Positions 25,171 through 35,648 of a stretch of 64,000 bases of DNA are shown here, piece after piece. Source of the DNA: an uncultured Anderseniella sp. (GTDB taxonomy: Bacteria; Pseudomonadota; Alphaproteobacteria; Rhizobiales; Aestuariivirgaceae); assembly GCA_947488295.1 (NCBI GenBank), contig CANKYU010000002.1:744001-808000 (forward strand), written 5' to 3'. The position numbers and the translations under genes are program-made. The first letter of the stretch is position 1, and each line of letters starts with the position of its first letter. Under the pieces are notes generated by a model that was not told the origin of the DNA, made no database searches, and saw only the letters and a list, made by a program, of their open reading frames with translations.

Positions 25171-26187
25171 ATGGATTCATTGACACAAGTGTTGCTCGGA
25201 GCCTCGGTTGCCGAGCTGGTTATTGGCCGCGCCATCGGGCGCAAGGCTGCCCTGTACGGCGCCATGCTGGGCACGCTGCCGGATCTCGATGTTCTCATCC
25301 CCTATGGCGGGGCCATTGAGGACTTCACCTATCATCGCGGATTTTCGCACTCCCTGCTGGTTCTCACAGCCGCCGCGCCGGTGATCGGCTGGGCCCTGCA
25401 CAGGCTGCACGGCCTGGCCAGCCTCAAACGGTGGGTTGCGATGGTCTGGCTGGTCCTGATCACGCACGCGCTGCTGGACAGTTTTACCGTCTATGGCACG
25501 CAGTTGTTCTGGCCGATTACCGAATACCCGGTGTCGGGATCATCCACTTTCATCATCGATCCCGCCTATACACTGTGGCTGGCGATCGGTGTGATTGCGG
25601 CTCTTGCCTTCAACCGGCGAACCTCAACCGGCTACAGGGTAAACGCAGTCTGTCTGGCGCTGGCTAGCACTTATCTGGCCTGGACCATGGCGGCCAAGGC
25701 CTATGTCACCGACATTGCGGAACGTTCCATGGAAAGGCAGGGGCTTACCCACAATCATCTTCTATCCACGCCGGCACCGTTCAACACGCTGTTGTGGCGT
25801 TTTGTAGCCATGCAGGACGATGGATACTATGTGGGTTACTATTCGGTGTTCGACGACACAAAAGACATAAAGTTCACCCGCTATGAGAGCCGGACCGACC
25901 TGCTGCAACCGCTGGCTGACAACTGGTATGTGAGGCGGCTGCAGTGGTTCAGTCATGGATTCTACCGGGTGTCGCAACCGTCTCCGTCGGAGGTGATCAT
26001 CACTGATCTCAGAATGGGTGTGGAAGACGCCTATGTATTCAGTTTCAAGATTGCCGATATTGCCGCGGACGGCAGCATGAAACCTGCAAACATACGTATT
26101 CCGGTCAAGCGCGATACGTCCCGCCTGCCGCTGTTCTGGGATCGCATCTGGGACAGTTCGGTAAACCTGGCAAAGGCAAAACCATAG
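25171..26187 (+). CDS. YdjM/DUF457-type inner-membrane metal-dependent hydrolase
   Basis: 338 residues. The membrane domain opens MDSLTQVLLGASVAELVIG and carries the conserved polar motifs GTLPDLDVL, HRGFSHSLL and ITHALLDSFTVYGTQLFWP, which gather His and Asp residues for a metal. Several hydrophobic helices follow to about residue 165, and the rest is a soluble beta-rich domain. Family members are annotated as metal-dependent hydrolases; E. coli YdjM is LexA-regulated. No substrate is established. It lies 43 bp after the S24-type regulator. Confidence 0.88.
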   Translation: MDSLTQVLLGASVAELVIGRAIGRKAALYGAMLGTLPDLDVLIPYGGAIEDFTYHRGFSHSLLVLTAAAPVIGWALHRLHGLASLKRWVAMVWLVLITHALLDSFTVYGTQLFWPITEYPVSGSSTFIIDPAYTLWLAIGVIAALAFNRRTSTGYRVNAVCLALASTYLAWTMAAKAYVTDIAERSMERQGLTHNHLLSTPAPFNTLLWRFVAMQDDGYYVGYYSVFDDTKDIKFTRYESRTDLLQPLADNWYVRRLQWFSHGFYRVSQPSPSEVIITDLRMGVEDAYVFSFKIADIAADGSMKPANIRIPVKRDTSRLPLFWDRIWDSSVNLAKAKP

Positions 26188-26209
26188 CTGTTATGCAAAT
26201 GAGGTAATT

Positions 26210-27454
26210 GTGTTGCGCCACACAATGTCTTATCCGGCAGCGATGAAAGCACCGACAAAACCACTGGGCATGGCAGAATTCGTCACCATGCTGGCGACAA
26301 TGGTCTCGATCCTGGCCCTGTCCATTGACGCGATGCTGCCGGCCCTGGGACAGATCGGTACTGACCTCGGCGTTGCGGATGCCAACGACACGCAACTGAT
26401 TGTCTCCGGCATGTTCCTGGGCTTTGCCGCCGGGCAGATCGCAGCCGGGCCGCTGTCGGACAGTTTCGGCCGCAAGCCGGTCATCTATGCAGGCTATGTC
26501 ATCTTCATTGCCGGGTGCATCATGTCGATGACGGCGACTGTTTTCGAGGTCATGCTGGCCGGCCGGGTGCTGCAGGGCCTGGGTGCTGCGGCACCGCGCA
26601 TTGTCAGCCTGGCCCTGGTGCGTGACGGCTATGAAGGCCGTGCCATGGCACGCATCATGTCCATCGTCATGGCCATCTTCATTCTCGTACCGGCCATCGC
26701 GCCATCCGTCGGCGAGGCGGTATTGCTGGTTGCCGACTGGCGGGCGATCTTCGGTCTGCTGCTGTTGATGGCGGTCATCGCCTCAGTGTGGTTCGCGACC
26801 CGCCAGCCTGAAACCCTGGCGGTGCCGGAGCGGCGGAAATTCTCGTTGCGAAATATTGCCGGCGGTATCAGGGAAGCCTGCAGCTTCCGTGCTGCGGTAG
26901 GATACACGATCGCATCGGGTATCATATTCGGTGCGTTTCTCGGCTATCTGAGCTCCGCCCAGCAGGTGTTCCAAACCGTCTACGGCACCGGCAAACTGTT
27001 TGCCATCTACTTTGGTGTTGCCGCGCTTGCCATCGGTGCCGCCAGCATCTTCAATTCAAGCGTGGTGATGCGGCTTGGCATGCGTTTCCTGACCTGGCGC
27101 GCGCTGTTCGGCGTGACCGTCATATCGGCCCTGTTCCTGCTGGTTGTCTGGCAGTTCGACGGTGTCCCACCGTTGTGGTCGTTCATGGTGTGGCTGCTGG
27201 TGGCGTTTTTCGCAACCGGCATCCTGTTCGGCAATTTCAATGCGCTGGCGATGGAACCACTGGGACATATGGCAGGACTGGGCGCCGCCTTTGTCGGGTC
27301 CGTCTCCACCTTCATCTCCCTGCCGCTGGGCTGGGCAATCGGTCACTGGTTCGACAACACGGTGGTGCCGCTGATTGCAGGCTTCGCAATCCTGGGGGCG
27401 ATATCACTGGTCGTCATGTGGTGGACGGAACGCGGCGCGGATCTTGAGATCTAA
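26210..27454 (+). CDS. MFS multidrug exporter, Bcr/CflA family
   Basis: 414 residues with 12 predicted transmembrane helices. The drug:H+ antiporter-1 motif A-like loop is GPLSDSFGRKPV between helices two and three, and SIDAMLPALGQIGTDLGV in helix one is typical of Bcr/CflA. The GTG at 26210 has GAGG 5 nt upstream; ATG at 26225 is possible. Substrates in this family include bicyclomycin, chloramphenicol and sulfonamides, not predictable here. Its 3' end overlaps the convergent M24 peptidase gene by 4 bp. Confidence 0.92.
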   Translation: MLRHTMSYPAAMKAPTKPLGMAEFVTMLATMVSILALSIDAMLPALGQIGTDLGVADANDTQLIVSGMFLGFAAGQIAAGPLSDSFGRKPVIYAGYVIFIAGCIMSMTATVFEVMLAGRVLQGLGAAAPRIVSLALVRDGYEGRAMARIMSIVMAIFILVPAIAPSVGEAVLLVADWRAIFGLLLLMAVIASVWFATRQPETLAVPERRKFSLRNIAGGIREACSFRAAVGYTIASGIIFGAFLGYLSSAQQVFQTVYGTGKLFAIYFGVAALAIGAASIFNSSVVMRLGMRFLTWRALFGVTVISALFLLVVWQFDGVPPLWSFMVWLLVAFFATGILFGNFNALAMEPLGHMAGLGAAFVGSVSTFISLPLGWAIGHWFDNTVVPLIAGFAILGAISLVVMWWTERGADLEI

Positions 27455-28617
27455 CCGATCCGCCACATCTCGCGCGGCGCTCGCGCCGTCAGCAGGCGGC
27501 AGCCGTCTTCGGTGATGACCACGTTTTCCTCATGCACCAGCATCTTGCCGCCGCCATAGTCCATGCCGGGCTCGATGGTCATCACCATGCCGGGTTCCAG
27601 CACGGTCTCCTCCCCCGCCATATTCGACGGCGGTTCGGTCAACTGCAGGCCGAGCCCGTGCCCGAGACGCCCGACATTGCCGCCGGTTGCCCCGGCATCG
27701 GCCATGACGGACACCATGGCCGCAGCAAGGTCTGCCGGGGTTGTACCTGGACGTGCCGCTGCAATGCCGGCCTCGGTCGCGCGCCAGACAATGTCTTGGG
27801 TTTTCCTGGTTTCATCATCGACATCACCACAGGCAAAGTTGCGGTCGAAGTCGCAGAAATATCCGTCATAGGTCGCGCCCAGGTCGATGAACAGCACGTC
27901 TCCTGGTGCAAGGTCCCGGTCATTGGGGCCAACGATGATCTGGTCATAGCCACCGGCGCCTGCGGTTACCGCCATGAACGGTATGGCGTCGGCGCCCTGC
28001 CTGGTCAGTTCTGCCCGGAAGGTGCGCGCTATATCATGCTCGTTCATGCCGGCTGACAACTGAGCAGGCAGCGCGGCATAAGCGTCGCTGCCGATCCGGC
28101 AGGCGTGTTCAACTTTCACAATTTCCGCCGGTGACTTGACCATCCGCAAGCGCCAGATCAGCGGTGATGCATCAGCAAACTCGATGCCGGGGCAGGCGGA
28201 CCGGATACGGTCAAAATCGGAAACCGGCATGCGAATGATGCTTTCGCGGCCCATCTCCCAGCCAATGCGGCCGTAGGTGCGGGGACAATCGGCCAGCACC
28301 TGCGCCATAAGCGACACACCATCATCTTCCGGCTGCGGCGCCGGCCAGGTGCGGATATCACTTACCCAGGTTTTGGCGAGGCCGGGTTCACCGATGGTCG
28401 GGATGACCGCAATCGGCTCCCCCTCGCGCGGCAGGACAAGAAACCAGGGGCGCGTCGGGCTTTCCCAGAACTGGGTGGCAAAACCGGCAAAATAGCGCCA
28501 GTTGGGCGGCGCAGTGATAACGATCGCGTCCAGGCTTCGGGCTGTCATTTCCGCCTGCGCCCGCGTCATGCGCGCTTCAAACTCGGACAGGTCAAATCCG
28601 CGCGCAGGTGTCATCAT
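27451..28617 (-). CDS. M24-family metallopeptidase (Xaa-Pro aminopeptidase/creatinase fold)
   Basis: 388 residues: an N-terminal creatinase domain (to about 165) and a pita-bread catalytic domain. Metal ligands are visible as D in [18 protein letters not shown] (two Asp), H in [15 protein letters not shown] in MVMTIEPGM and E in [11 protein letters not shown], so catalysis should be intact. Relatives cleave Xaa-Pro dipeptides, but the fold also includes creatinase, ectoine hydrolase and the DMSP lyase DddP; I see no diagnostic for these. The start overlaps the lysyl-tRNA synthetase stop by 4 bp. Confidence 0.9.
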   Translation of the reverse strand: MMTPARGFDLSEFEARMTRAQAEMTARSLDAIVITAPPNWRYFAGFATQFWESPTRPWFLVLPREGEPIAVIPTIGEPGLAKTWVSDIRTWPAPQPEDDGVSLMAQVLADCPRTYGRIGWEMGRESIIRMPVSDFDRIRSACPGIEFADASPLIWRLRMVKSPAEIVKVEHACRIGSDAYAALPAQLSAGMNEHDIARTFRAELTRQGADAIPFMAVTAGAGGYDQIIVGPNDRDLAPGDVLFIDLGATYDGYFCDFDRNFACGDVDDETRKTQDIVWRATEAGIAAARPGTTPADLAAAMVSVMADAGATGGNVGRLGHGLGLQLTEPPSNMAGEETVLEPGMVMTIEPGMDYGGGKMLVHEENVVITEDGCRLLTARAPREMWRIG

Positions 28618-30287
28618 GCAGCACTCTTGATCAGCTCACCAGCCAGCGCACGCTCAATCAGGGCGCGGGTTTCATCAATACCGTACAGCGCCACAAACGA
28701 CCCAAAGCGCGGGCCCTGCTTTTCGCCCAGCAGGATTTCGTAAAGCGTGTTGAACCAGGCCAGCGACACACCGACGGAGCCGTCCTTGTTCTGTTTGGTG
28801 TAGGGTTCGCGCCGGCCCACATCATAGATTGCCGACTGGATGTCCTGCGGTGTCGAGCCTGCCGGCAGTTTCGCCAGCGTATCGGACAGGTCGCGCAGGG
28901 CGGCTGCCTCTTCCGCCGTTGCCTCGCGATACTGCTTGGCCGGCCGGACAAAGTCCTCGAAATAACGCAGCGCAAAGCCTGCAAGCTGGTCGACATGCGG
29001 GTGGGTTTCCGGCGTGGTGTCCGGTGAATAGCGCTGGATAAACGCCCACAGGCCGTCCTTGGTTTCGGCATTGGCCACGGCGGCCAGATTGAGCAGCAAC
29101 GCAAATGTCACCGGCAGATCCACCTCAGGCGGTTTGCCCTCATGGACATGCCAGACCGGGTTCATGAGCTGGTCCTTCAGTTCCTGGGAATTATGCTGGC
29201 GCCGAAATGCGGCCAGGTGCTGGTAATACTCGTCCACGGCGCGCGGAATGACGTCGAAGTACAAACGCTTTGCGGTGCGCGGCTTCTGGAACATGAACAT
29301 CGACAGGCTTTCGGTCGGCGCGTAGGTCAGCCATTCATCAATGGTCAGGCCATTGCCCTTCGACTTGGAAATCTTTTCACCGTTCTGGTCCAGGAACAGC
29401 TCGTAGACATAGTGCTCCGGCGCATGGCCACCGAGCGCCCGGCAAATGCTGTCATAGATCGGCGTATTGGTCTGGTGGTCCTTGCCGTACATTTCAAAGT
29501 CGACGCCAAGGGCTGCCCAGCGGGCGCCGAAGTCGGGCTTCCACTGCAATTTCACATTGCCGCCGGTAACCGGCAGCGTGACATCGGTTCCGTCCTCGTC
29601 TTCAAACGTGACCGTACCATCGGCACCGTCGACGTCCTTCATCGGCACATAGAGCACGCGGCCCGTTGTGGGCGAGATCGGCAGGAAGCAGGAATAGGTC
29701 GCGCGGCGTTCCTCGCCCAGCGTCGGCAGCATGATGTCCATGATCTTCTGGTAGCGCTCGCAGGCGCGCAGCAGGATGTCGTCAAACCTGCCTGACTTGT
29801 AGTAATCGGTCGCGCTGGCGAACTCGTACTCGAACCCGAACGTATCGAGGAAGCGGCGCAGCATGGCGTTGTTGTGATGGCCGAAACTCTCATATTCGCC
29901 GAACGGGTCCGGCACCACGGTCAGCGGACGGTGCAGGTTCTCATGCAGCAACTCCTGATTGGGCACGTTGTCGGGCACCTTGCGCATGCCGTCCATGTCA
30001 TCAGAGAAACACAACAGTTTTGTCGGCATGTCCGAGATCAGCTCGAACGCACGCCGGATCATGGTAGTGCGGGCAACTTCGCCGAAAGTTCCTATATGCG
30101 GCAGGCCGGACGGGCCATATCCTGTTTCAAACAGGATGTAGTCGTGACGCGTCTGGTGTTTCTCGATTCGCTTGAGCAGCTTGCGGGCTTCTTCAAACGG
30201 CCACGCCTTGCTTTCAAGGGCGGCAGCGCGCAGGGCAGGATCGACAGACGGCTTTGACGGACTGGACATGGACAATTCAGCATTCAT
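28614..30287 (-). CDS. lysK: Lysyl-tRNA synthetase, class I
   Basis: 557 residues from ATG at 30287 (ATG at 30269 equally possible; the open frame to 30398 overlaps the divergent helicase promoter). It charges tRNA-Lys using the archaeal-style class I catalytic domain: the HIGH motif is [10 protein letters not shown], and the KMSKS motif is KISKSKGNG. Class I LysRS replaces the class II enzyme in many alphaproteobacteria, which supports the taxonomic reading. It heads a unit with the M24 peptidase (4-bp overlap). Confidence 0.96.
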   Translation of the reverse strand: MNAELSMSSPSKPSVDPALRAAALESKAWPFEEARKLLKRIEKHQTRHDYILFETGYGPSGLPHIGTFGEVARTTMIRRAFELISDMPTKLLCFSDDMDGMRKVPDNVPNQELLHENLHRPLTVVPDPFGEYESFGHHNNAMLRRFLDTFGFEYEFASATDYYKSGRFDDILLRACERYQKIMDIMLPTLGEERRATYSCFLPISPTTGRVLYVPMKDVDGADGTVTFEDEDGTDVTLPVTGGNVKLQWKPDFGARWAALGVDFEMYGKDHQTNTPIYDSICRALGGHAPEHYVYELFLDQNGEKISKSKGNGLTIDEWLTYAPTESLSMFMFQKPRTAKRLYFDVIPRAVDEYYQHLAAFRRQHNSQELKDQLMNPVWHVHEGKPPEVDLPVTFALLLNLAAVANAETKDGLWAFIQRYSPDTTPETHPHVDQLAGFALRYFEDFVRPAKQYREATAEEAAALRDLSDTLAKLPAGSTPQDIQSAIYDVGRREPYTKQNKDGSVGVSLAWFNTLYEILLGEKQGPRFGSFVALYGIDETRALIERALAGELIKSAA

Positions 30288-30377
30288 TTCTTGAAAAAGA
30301 CAGGGCCAAGGCCCTGACGTCGGGCAAAAAGCTGTGCCACATTGCGACGCGAACATAAAGAGCCGAATCGATATTTG

Positions 30378-33221
30378 ATGAACGACAGCCAGGATCAAAA
30401 CGCCACAGCACAGCTTGCCGGCAATCAGGGCTTGCCGCCGGTTATGGTGCTGGACGGGATATCCGCCCTGCGCATCACCGCGGGCGAGCAGCCGGAAACG
30501 ATAAAGCCGGCCGCTGCTCTTAAAGCCCTAGGTGATCGCGCACATGTAGTGTGTCACGCCGGCTACCTGGTCAACCGGCTGGCACTGGCGGCACAGGTGC
30601 CGCAAGGCATGGTGCGCAGCGCGCGTGAGCAGGCGCATCTTGATGTGTGTGAGCTGTTCGCATTCGTGGCGCCGGCGGTGATGGCGGTGCCGACACCGCG
30701 CGGACTGTGTGCCGCGCTGGGTCTCGAAACCGGCCTGCCGGATGCCGATCTCATCGTGACCCTCGCCCAGACCCTGCTCGACAGGGTTGCCCGGAAAAAT
30801 TATCCGAACTCGCGCGAGACGTTTCAGGTGGCGCAGTTTCTCGACCGGGGCAAATGGCCGTGGGCGAAGCTGGTCATCCAGCGTCTGGGCCGCGAGCCTT
30901 CAGGCGATGCAGCCTCGGTGTTTGCGACAGGCCTGAATGTCTGGGACAGGATAGATGAATGGGAAGACGACGGACCACGCCCGCCCGGCGCCCATGAACC
31001 GGTAACCGCAGCGGAGGCCCAGACATTTCTGGCCGGTGTGCTGGGCGGTTCATCGGAAGCCCGCCCGCAGCAGGTCGATTATGCCGGAGCCGCAACGGCG
31101 GCGTTCGTGGCGCGCGAAACACCGGCCAGCAATGCCATCGTGCTGGCGGAAGCCGGTACCGGCCTGGGCAAGACATTGGGATATCTGGCGCCATCCTATC
31201 TGTGGGCGTCGCGCAACAAGCAGGCGGTGTGGATTTCCACCTACACCAAGAACCTGCAACGCCAGCTTGAACAGGAAACCGCGCGGCTGGTACCGGACCC
31301 GGCAGAACGCCGCCATAAAATAGTGGTGCGCAAGGGCCGCGAAAACTATGTCTGCCTGCTCAACATGCAGGAGGCTTTCGCGCGCATGACCGCGTCCAAC
31401 CCCAGATCTGCCCTGATGGCCGGGCTGATTGCACGCTGGGTGCGTCACTCGAAAGACGGCGACATGGTCGGCGGTGACTTTCCCGCCTGGCTGATGGGGC
31501 TGTTCTACGATGCCAACACCGGCGAGCGCGCCATGACGCCGATGGGCCTTGGCCTGACCGACCGGCGCGGCGAATGCATCTATTCCGCCTGTCCGCACTA
31601 CCGCAAATGCTTCATCGAGAAAGCGGTGCGCGCCGGCCGCAAGGCTGATCTGGTCATTGCCAATCACGCCCTGGTGCTGCACCAGATTGCCGTGGACCAT
31701 GCCCTCGGCGAAGCTCAGGTAGATGAAGACCAGGAGCGAGCCGGCGGGCTGAAACGGCTGGTGTTCGACGAAGGCCATCATCTGTTTGATGCCGCCGACA
31801 GCGCGTTTTCCGGTCATCTTACGGGTCAGGAAACCACTGAACTCAGGCGCTGGATCAGGGGTCCGGAGTCCCAACGCCGCCGGGGCCGCGGACTGGTCGA
31901 CCGGCTCGGCGATCTGGCCGGTGACGACGATGAGGCGGAAGACCTGCTGGCTGCGGTGCTGGCAGGCGCTCTGTGCCTGCCGGGCCCGGGCTGGATGCGG
32001 CGTATTCAGGCCGGCCAGGCAGAAGGTGAAACCGAGGCCTTTCTGAGCCTTGTCCGCCAGCAGGTGACGGCGCGCGCCGATGCCCGCCAGACCGGCAATC
32101 TGGAAACCGACTGCCGGCCGTTCATAGACGGGCTGCAGGCTGCGGCCGGCACGCTTGCGGCCGCCATGATAGATTTGAAACGGCCGATGACAGCACTGGC
32201 CAAGCGGCTGATGAAACGGCTGGACGACGAGGCCGCTGAACTGGCCAGCACGGAGCGGGCCCGCATCGAGGCGCTGGCGCGGTCGCTGACCCGGCGCTCG
32301 GAACTGATGCTGGGCGGCTTCATTGAAATGCTGAGCCGGCTGGTCGATGAACCAAGACCGGAGTTTTCCGAATGGTTTTCCATCGAGCAGGCCTGGGACC
32401 GGGAAATCGATACCGGCCTGCATTCGCACTGGATCGACCCGACCGTGCCGCTGGCAAGCGCCGTGCTGCAACCGGCAGACGGTATCATCATCACCTCGGC
32501 CACACTGCGCGACCGGCCACCTGAAATGCCCGACGACTGGCGCAATGCAGAAATGCGCACCGGCTCGGTTCACCTGCCCTATCCGGTGATCCGGCACAGC
32601 TGGGACTCACCGTTCGACTATCTGAAGAATTCCCGCCTGATCGTGGTCAACGATGTGGGCCGGGAGAACATGGATCAGCTGGCGGCCGCCTACCGCGAAT
32701 TGTTCATGGCGTCGGGCGGCGGGGCGCTGGGCCTGTTTACCGCGATCTCCCGGCTCAGGGCAGTGCACCGCCGCCTGGTCCGGCCGATGGCGGAAGCGGG
32801 ATTGCCGCTGTATGCCCAGCATGCCGACCCGATCGATACCGGCACGCTGGTCGACATGTTCAGGGCCGAGGAAAACGCCTGCCTGCTGGGCACCGATGCG
32901 GTGCGCGACGGCGTCGATGTGCCCGGAGAATCACTTAGGCTGATCGTCATGGATCGGGTACCGTGGGGCCAACCCACCATACTGGAGCGGGCGCGGCGCG
33001 GCGCATTCGGCGGCCAGGCCTGGCAGGACATGCAGGTCCGCCTGAGATTGCGGCAGGCGTTCGGCCGCCTGATCCGACAGTCAACCGACAGGGGTTGCTT
33101 CGTGATGCTGGATGCGCGTATGGCAAGCCGGTTCTCGACAGCCTTTCCGCCCGGCCTGACCATTGAACGCACCGGCCTTGTAGACGCCATTGAGATTGTA
33201 AAAGAGTTTGGAGCAAATTGA
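30378..33221 (+). CDS. DinG/XPD-like superfamily 2 DNA helicase
   Basis: About 947 residues from ATG at 30378 (MNDSQDQN); the frame opens at 30342. Roughly 250 N-terminal residues resemble an exonuclease-like or accessory region without clear motifs. Then come Walker A ([11 protein letters not shown]), motif Ia ([14 protein letters not shown]), an iron-sulfur region with one Cys in NYVCLLN and three in [12 protein letters not shown], motif II DEGHH, motif [11 protein letters not shown], motif [14 protein letters not shown] and motif [14 protein letters not shown]. These predict a 5'-3' helicase with a 4Fe-4S cluster that unwinds forks, R-loops or damaged DNA. TerB-like and GST genes follow closely. 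Confidence 0.92.
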   Translation: MNDSQDQNATAQLAGNQGLPPVMVLDGISALRITAGEQPETIKPAAALKALGDRAHVVCHAGYLVNRLALAAQVPQGMVRSAREQAHLDVCELFAFVAPAVMAVPTPRGLCAALGLETGLPDADLIVTLAQTLLDRVARKNYPNSRETFQVAQFLDRGKWPWAKLVIQRLGREPSGDAASVFATGLNVWDRIDEWEDDGPRPPGAHEPVTAAEAQTFLAGVLGGSSEARPQQVDYAGAATAAFVARETPASNAIVLAEAGTGLGKTLGYLAPSYLWASRNKQAVWISTYTKNLQRQLEQETARLVPDPAERRHKIVVRKGRENYVCLLNMQEAFARMTASNPRSALMAGLIARWVRHSKDGDMVGGDFPAWLMGLFYDANTGERAMTPMGLGLTDRRGECIYSACPHYRKCFIEKAVRAGRKADLVIANHALVLHQIAVDHALGEAQVDEDQERAGGLKRLVFDEGHHLFDAADSAFSGHLTGQETTELRRWIRGPESQRRRGRGLVDRLGDLAGDDDEAEDLLAAVLAGALCLPGPGWMRRIQAGQAEGETEAFLSLVRQQVTARADARQTGNLETDCRPFIDGLQAAAGTLAAAMIDLKRPMTALAKRLMKRLDDEAAELASTERARIEALARSLTRRSELMLGGFIEMLSRLVDEPRPEFSEWFSIEQAWDREIDTGLHSHWIDPTVPLASAVLQPADGIIITSATLRDRPPEMPDDWRNAEMRTGSVHLPYPVIRHSWDSPFDYLKNSRLIVVNDVGRENMDQLAAAYRELFMASGGGALGLFTAISRLRAVHRRLVRPMAEAGLPLYAQHADPIDTGTLVDMFRAEENACLLGTDAVRDGVDVPGESLRLIVMDRVPWGQPTILERARRGAFGGQAWQDMQVRLRLRQAFGRLIRQSTDRGCFVMLDARMASRFSTAFPPGLTIERTGLVDAIEIVKEFGAN

Positions 33222-33223
33222 CT

Positions 33224-33649
33224 ATGAACAAACCCGTAAGCAAGACCATCAACCATCATCAGGCGCTCATTTACGTTATGATGACGATGATCGCCGTGGA
33301 TGCCAAAATCGGCAATGCGGAACTGGCCCGCATCGGCAGGCTGGTGCAGACCCTGCCGGCGTTTTCCGGATTTGATCCCGAACGCCTGACCCATGTGGCG
33401 CAGGAGTGTGGTGAAATCCTGCAGGAAGAAACCGGACTGCAAACCGCGCTGGCCCTGATCAAGGCCGGCCTGCCGGCAGTGCTGCGTGAAACGGCTTACG
33501 CACTGGCTGTCGAGGTGGCGATTGCCGATCGCAATATTGCGCGCGAGGAAATCCGTTTCCTGGCCATGCTGCGCGATGCACTGGACCTGAGCAAATTGCA
33601 GACAGCGGCACTGGAGCACGCGGCAATCGCGCGTTATCAAAGCGCCTGA
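33224..33649 (+). CDS. TerB-like (DjlA N-terminal type) domain protein
   Basis: 141 residues from the ATG at 33224, which lies 2 nt after the helicase stop. It is all-helical with the TerB pattern: MMTMIAVDAKIGNAELARI near the start and the repeated half ALAVEVAIADRNIAREEIRFLAMLRDAL, where acidic residues can bind divalent metal. Members occur in tellurite/stress systems and as N-terminal domains of DjlA. No other ter gene is present. Coupling to the helicase suggests a shared stress or DNA-repair setting. Confidence 0.85.
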   Translation: MNKPVSKTINHHQALIYVMMTMIAVDAKIGNAELARIGRLVQTLPAFSGFDPERLTHVAQECGEILQEETGLQTALALIKAGLPAVLRETAYALAVEVAIADRNIAREEIRFLAMLRDALDLSKLQTAALEHAAIARYQSA

Positions 33650-33674
33650 GCAACCCATCACCGAGAGAAAACAC

Positions 33675-34298
33675 ATGGCAGAATACCAACTGTATTGCTT
33701 TGGCGAGTCCGGTAATGCCTACAAGGCAGCCCTGATGCTGGAACTTTGCGGCGCGGACTGGGAGCCGCACTTCGTCGACTTCTTCAACGGCGAGACCCGC
33801 ACCGACGATTATCGCGCCAAGGTCAATGAAATGGGCGAGGTCCCGGTCCTGCTGCATGGCGACCGCAAGCTGATCCAGACCGGCGTCATGCTGGAGTACC
33901 TTGCCACCACGTTTGGCAAGTTCGGCTGGGACAATGATGACGAACGCCGTGAAATTCTGCGCTGGATGTATTTCGACAACCACAAGTTCACCAGCTACAA
34001 CGCTACGCTGCGCTTCATGATCACGTTTCTCAATTCCGGGGAGACACCGGTGACGGAGTTTCTGCGCGGACGCACTGAGGCAACCATGCAGATCGTCGAC
34101 AAGCATCTGGGTGCACACGACTTCATGGCGCTCGACAGGGCGACCATCGCCGACCTGTCTCTGGCCGGGTACATGTTCTATGACGGCGAACTGGGTGTAG
34201 ATATCAATGACTATCCCAATATCCTGAAATGGCGCGAGCGCATATCTTCCCTGCCGGGCTGGAAAGGCCCGTACGACCTGATGCCGCGCCAGGCCTAG
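33675..34298 (+). CDS. Glutathione S-transferase family protein
   Basis: 207 residues: a thioredoxin-fold N-domain (YQLYCFGESGNAYKAALMLELCG, GEVPVLLHGDRKLIQTGVMLEYL, with the cis-Pro in VPVL and the glutathione gamma-Glu contact at the QTG step) and an all-helical C-domain ending in LPGWKGPYDLMP. The first loop ESGNAYK carries the likely Ser or Asn that activates glutathione. Substrate unknown; located 25 nt after the TerB-like gene, so probably co-transcribed. Confidence 0.92.
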   Translation: MAEYQLYCFGESGNAYKAALMLELCGADWEPHFVDFFNGETRTDDYRAKVNEMGEVPVLLHGDRKLIQTGVMLEYLATTFGKFGWDNDDERREILRWMYFDNHKFTSYNATLRFMITFLNSGETPVTEFLRGRTEATMQIVDKHLGAHDFMALDRATIADLSLAGYMFYDGELGVDINDYPNILKWRERISSLPGWKGPYDLMPRQA

Positions 34299-34334
34299 AT
34301 CGGGATGATCCTTGAACCCGGGGAGTGAACGGAC

Positions 34335-35609
34335 TTGCTGACCGACAGATATGACAATCCGATTTCGACCTCGTCTGCCACGGCCCGGGACCTTTATGTG
34401 ACAGCCGTCGACAAGCTGCTCGCCGGCGCACCTCGCATCGTCGAAGCCTTTGAAGCGATTGTGGCGGAAGACCCGGGCTTTGCGCTCGGGCATGCCGGGC
34501 TGGCGCGGGCACATCAGGCGACCGGCAATGCGGTCAAGGCCCGCGAGATCATCGGCAAGGCACGCGAGCTTGCCACCGATATCACCGAACGCGAAGCCAG
34601 CCACATCAACGTCTTCGATCTGCTGGCCAACGGCAAGACCAAGGACGGGTTTGCCGCCGTCGTCGACCATGTCAACGCCAGTCCGCGCGATGCCATGGTG
34701 GCTCAGACCAGCACCAGCATATTCGGGCTGATCGGGTTCTCAGGCCAGCCCGGCCGCGAGGCGGAAATGCTGGCCTTCACCAGCGCGCTGAAACCACACT
34801 ATGGAGACGACTGGTGGTACTTGAGCCAGTACGCCTTTGCGCTTTGCGAAACCGGCCAGGTGGACAAGGCATCAACGGTCATCGACCGCGCCATGGCGAG
34901 CAATCCGCGCAATGCGCATGGCGCCCATGTGCGCTCGCACATTGACTATGAGGCCGGCGAAACGGAACTGGGGATTGCCTATCTCAATGACTGGCTGAAA
35001 GATTATGACCGCTCAGCCGTGATGCATGGCCACCTGTCGTGGCACCTGGCGCTGTGGTCTCTGCAACTGGGTGACACGGACCAGATGTGGCAGCGGGTAG
35101 ATGCCGACGTCAAGCCGGGCGCGGCATTGGGCATGCCGATCAACATCCTGTCGGACACCGCATCGATACTGTACCGGGCCGAACTGGCGGGCGAGACGGT
35201 GGCGAAGGAAAAATGGCGCGAGGTGAGTGCCTATGCGGCTAAGTTCTTCCCCAATCCCGGCCTGAGTTTCATCGATTATCACGCAGCGCTGGCCCATGCC
35301 ATGGCAGGCGACGGCGATGCACTGGCCAACATCACTTCAAATCCAAAAGGCCCTGCCGGTGATCTGGTGCGTGACGTGGCCGAAGCCTTCGGCTCAATTG
35401 CCGACCAGCACTGGCTGAAGGCGGAGCGCCTGCTCACAAGCTGCATGGCCGACGACGCCCGCTTGGGCGGCAGCCGCGCCCAGCGCGACCTCTTGGAATT
35501 TTCCCTGCTGGAATGCCTGCTCAAGCAGGGCAAAGCAGAAGAAGCCCGCCGCCTGCTGACCCTGCGCCGCCCGGTACTGGCGGATACGCATCCGGTGCAG
35601 GGGTTGTGA
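34335..35609 (+). CDS. Tetratricopeptide-repeat protein, TTC38-like
   Basis: 424 residues starting from TTG at 34335 with GGGGAG 9 nt upstream. The whole protein is helical with TPR-like pairs (for example FALGHAGLARAHQATGNAVKAREIIGKA and WWYLSQYAFALCETGQVDKASTVIDRAMASNP). Length and the conserved HGAHVRSHIDYEAGE and HGHLSWHLALWSLQLGD segments match the TTC38 family found in bacteria and animals, whose role is unknown. It follows the GST gene by 36 bp. Confidence 0.85.
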   Translation: MLTDRYDNPISTSSATARDLYVTAVDKLLAGAPRIVEAFEAIVAEDPGFALGHAGLARAHQATGNAVKAREIIGKARELATDITEREASHINVFDLLANGKTKDGFAAVVDHVNASPRDAMVAQTSTSIFGLIGFSGQPGREAEMLAFTSALKPHYGDDWWYLSQYAFALCETGQVDKASTVIDRAMASNPRNAHGAHVRSHIDYEAGETELGIAYLNDWLKDYDRSAVMHGHLSWHLALWSLQLGDTDQMWQRVDADVKPGAALGMPINILSDTASILYRAELAGETVAKEKWREVSAYAAKFFPNPGLSFIDYHAALAHAMAGDGDALANITSNPKGPAGDLVRDVAEAFGSIADQHWLKAERLLTSCMADDARLGGSRAQRDLLEFSLLECLLKQGKAEEARRLLTLRRPVLADTHPVQGL

Positions 35610-35624
35610 AACCAAAATGTCTCA

Positions 35625-35648
35625 GAGGCATCACTGCCTCACTTTTTT
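35625..35648 (+). terminator. Rho-independent terminator after the TTC38-like gene
   Basis: GAGGCA (35625-35630), a TCAC loop and TGCCTC (35635-35640) are followed by ACTTTTTTG. The stem overlaps the last codons of the convergent gene at 35639. Confidence 0.7.

Noticed and set aside
27451..28617. DMSP lyase DddP
   Set aside because: Same M24 fold, but the protein is shorter than DddP as I recall it and I see no DddP-specific signature, so only the fold-level call is kept.
31050..32597. Long minus-strand open frame (~515 codons) antisense to the helicase
   Set aside because: Composition is the usual shadow of GC-rich codons of a clearly conserved helicase; no family motifs.
33459..34670. Minus-strand open frame across the GST and TTC38-like genes
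   Set aside because: Crosses two genes and their boundary, with no domain signal.
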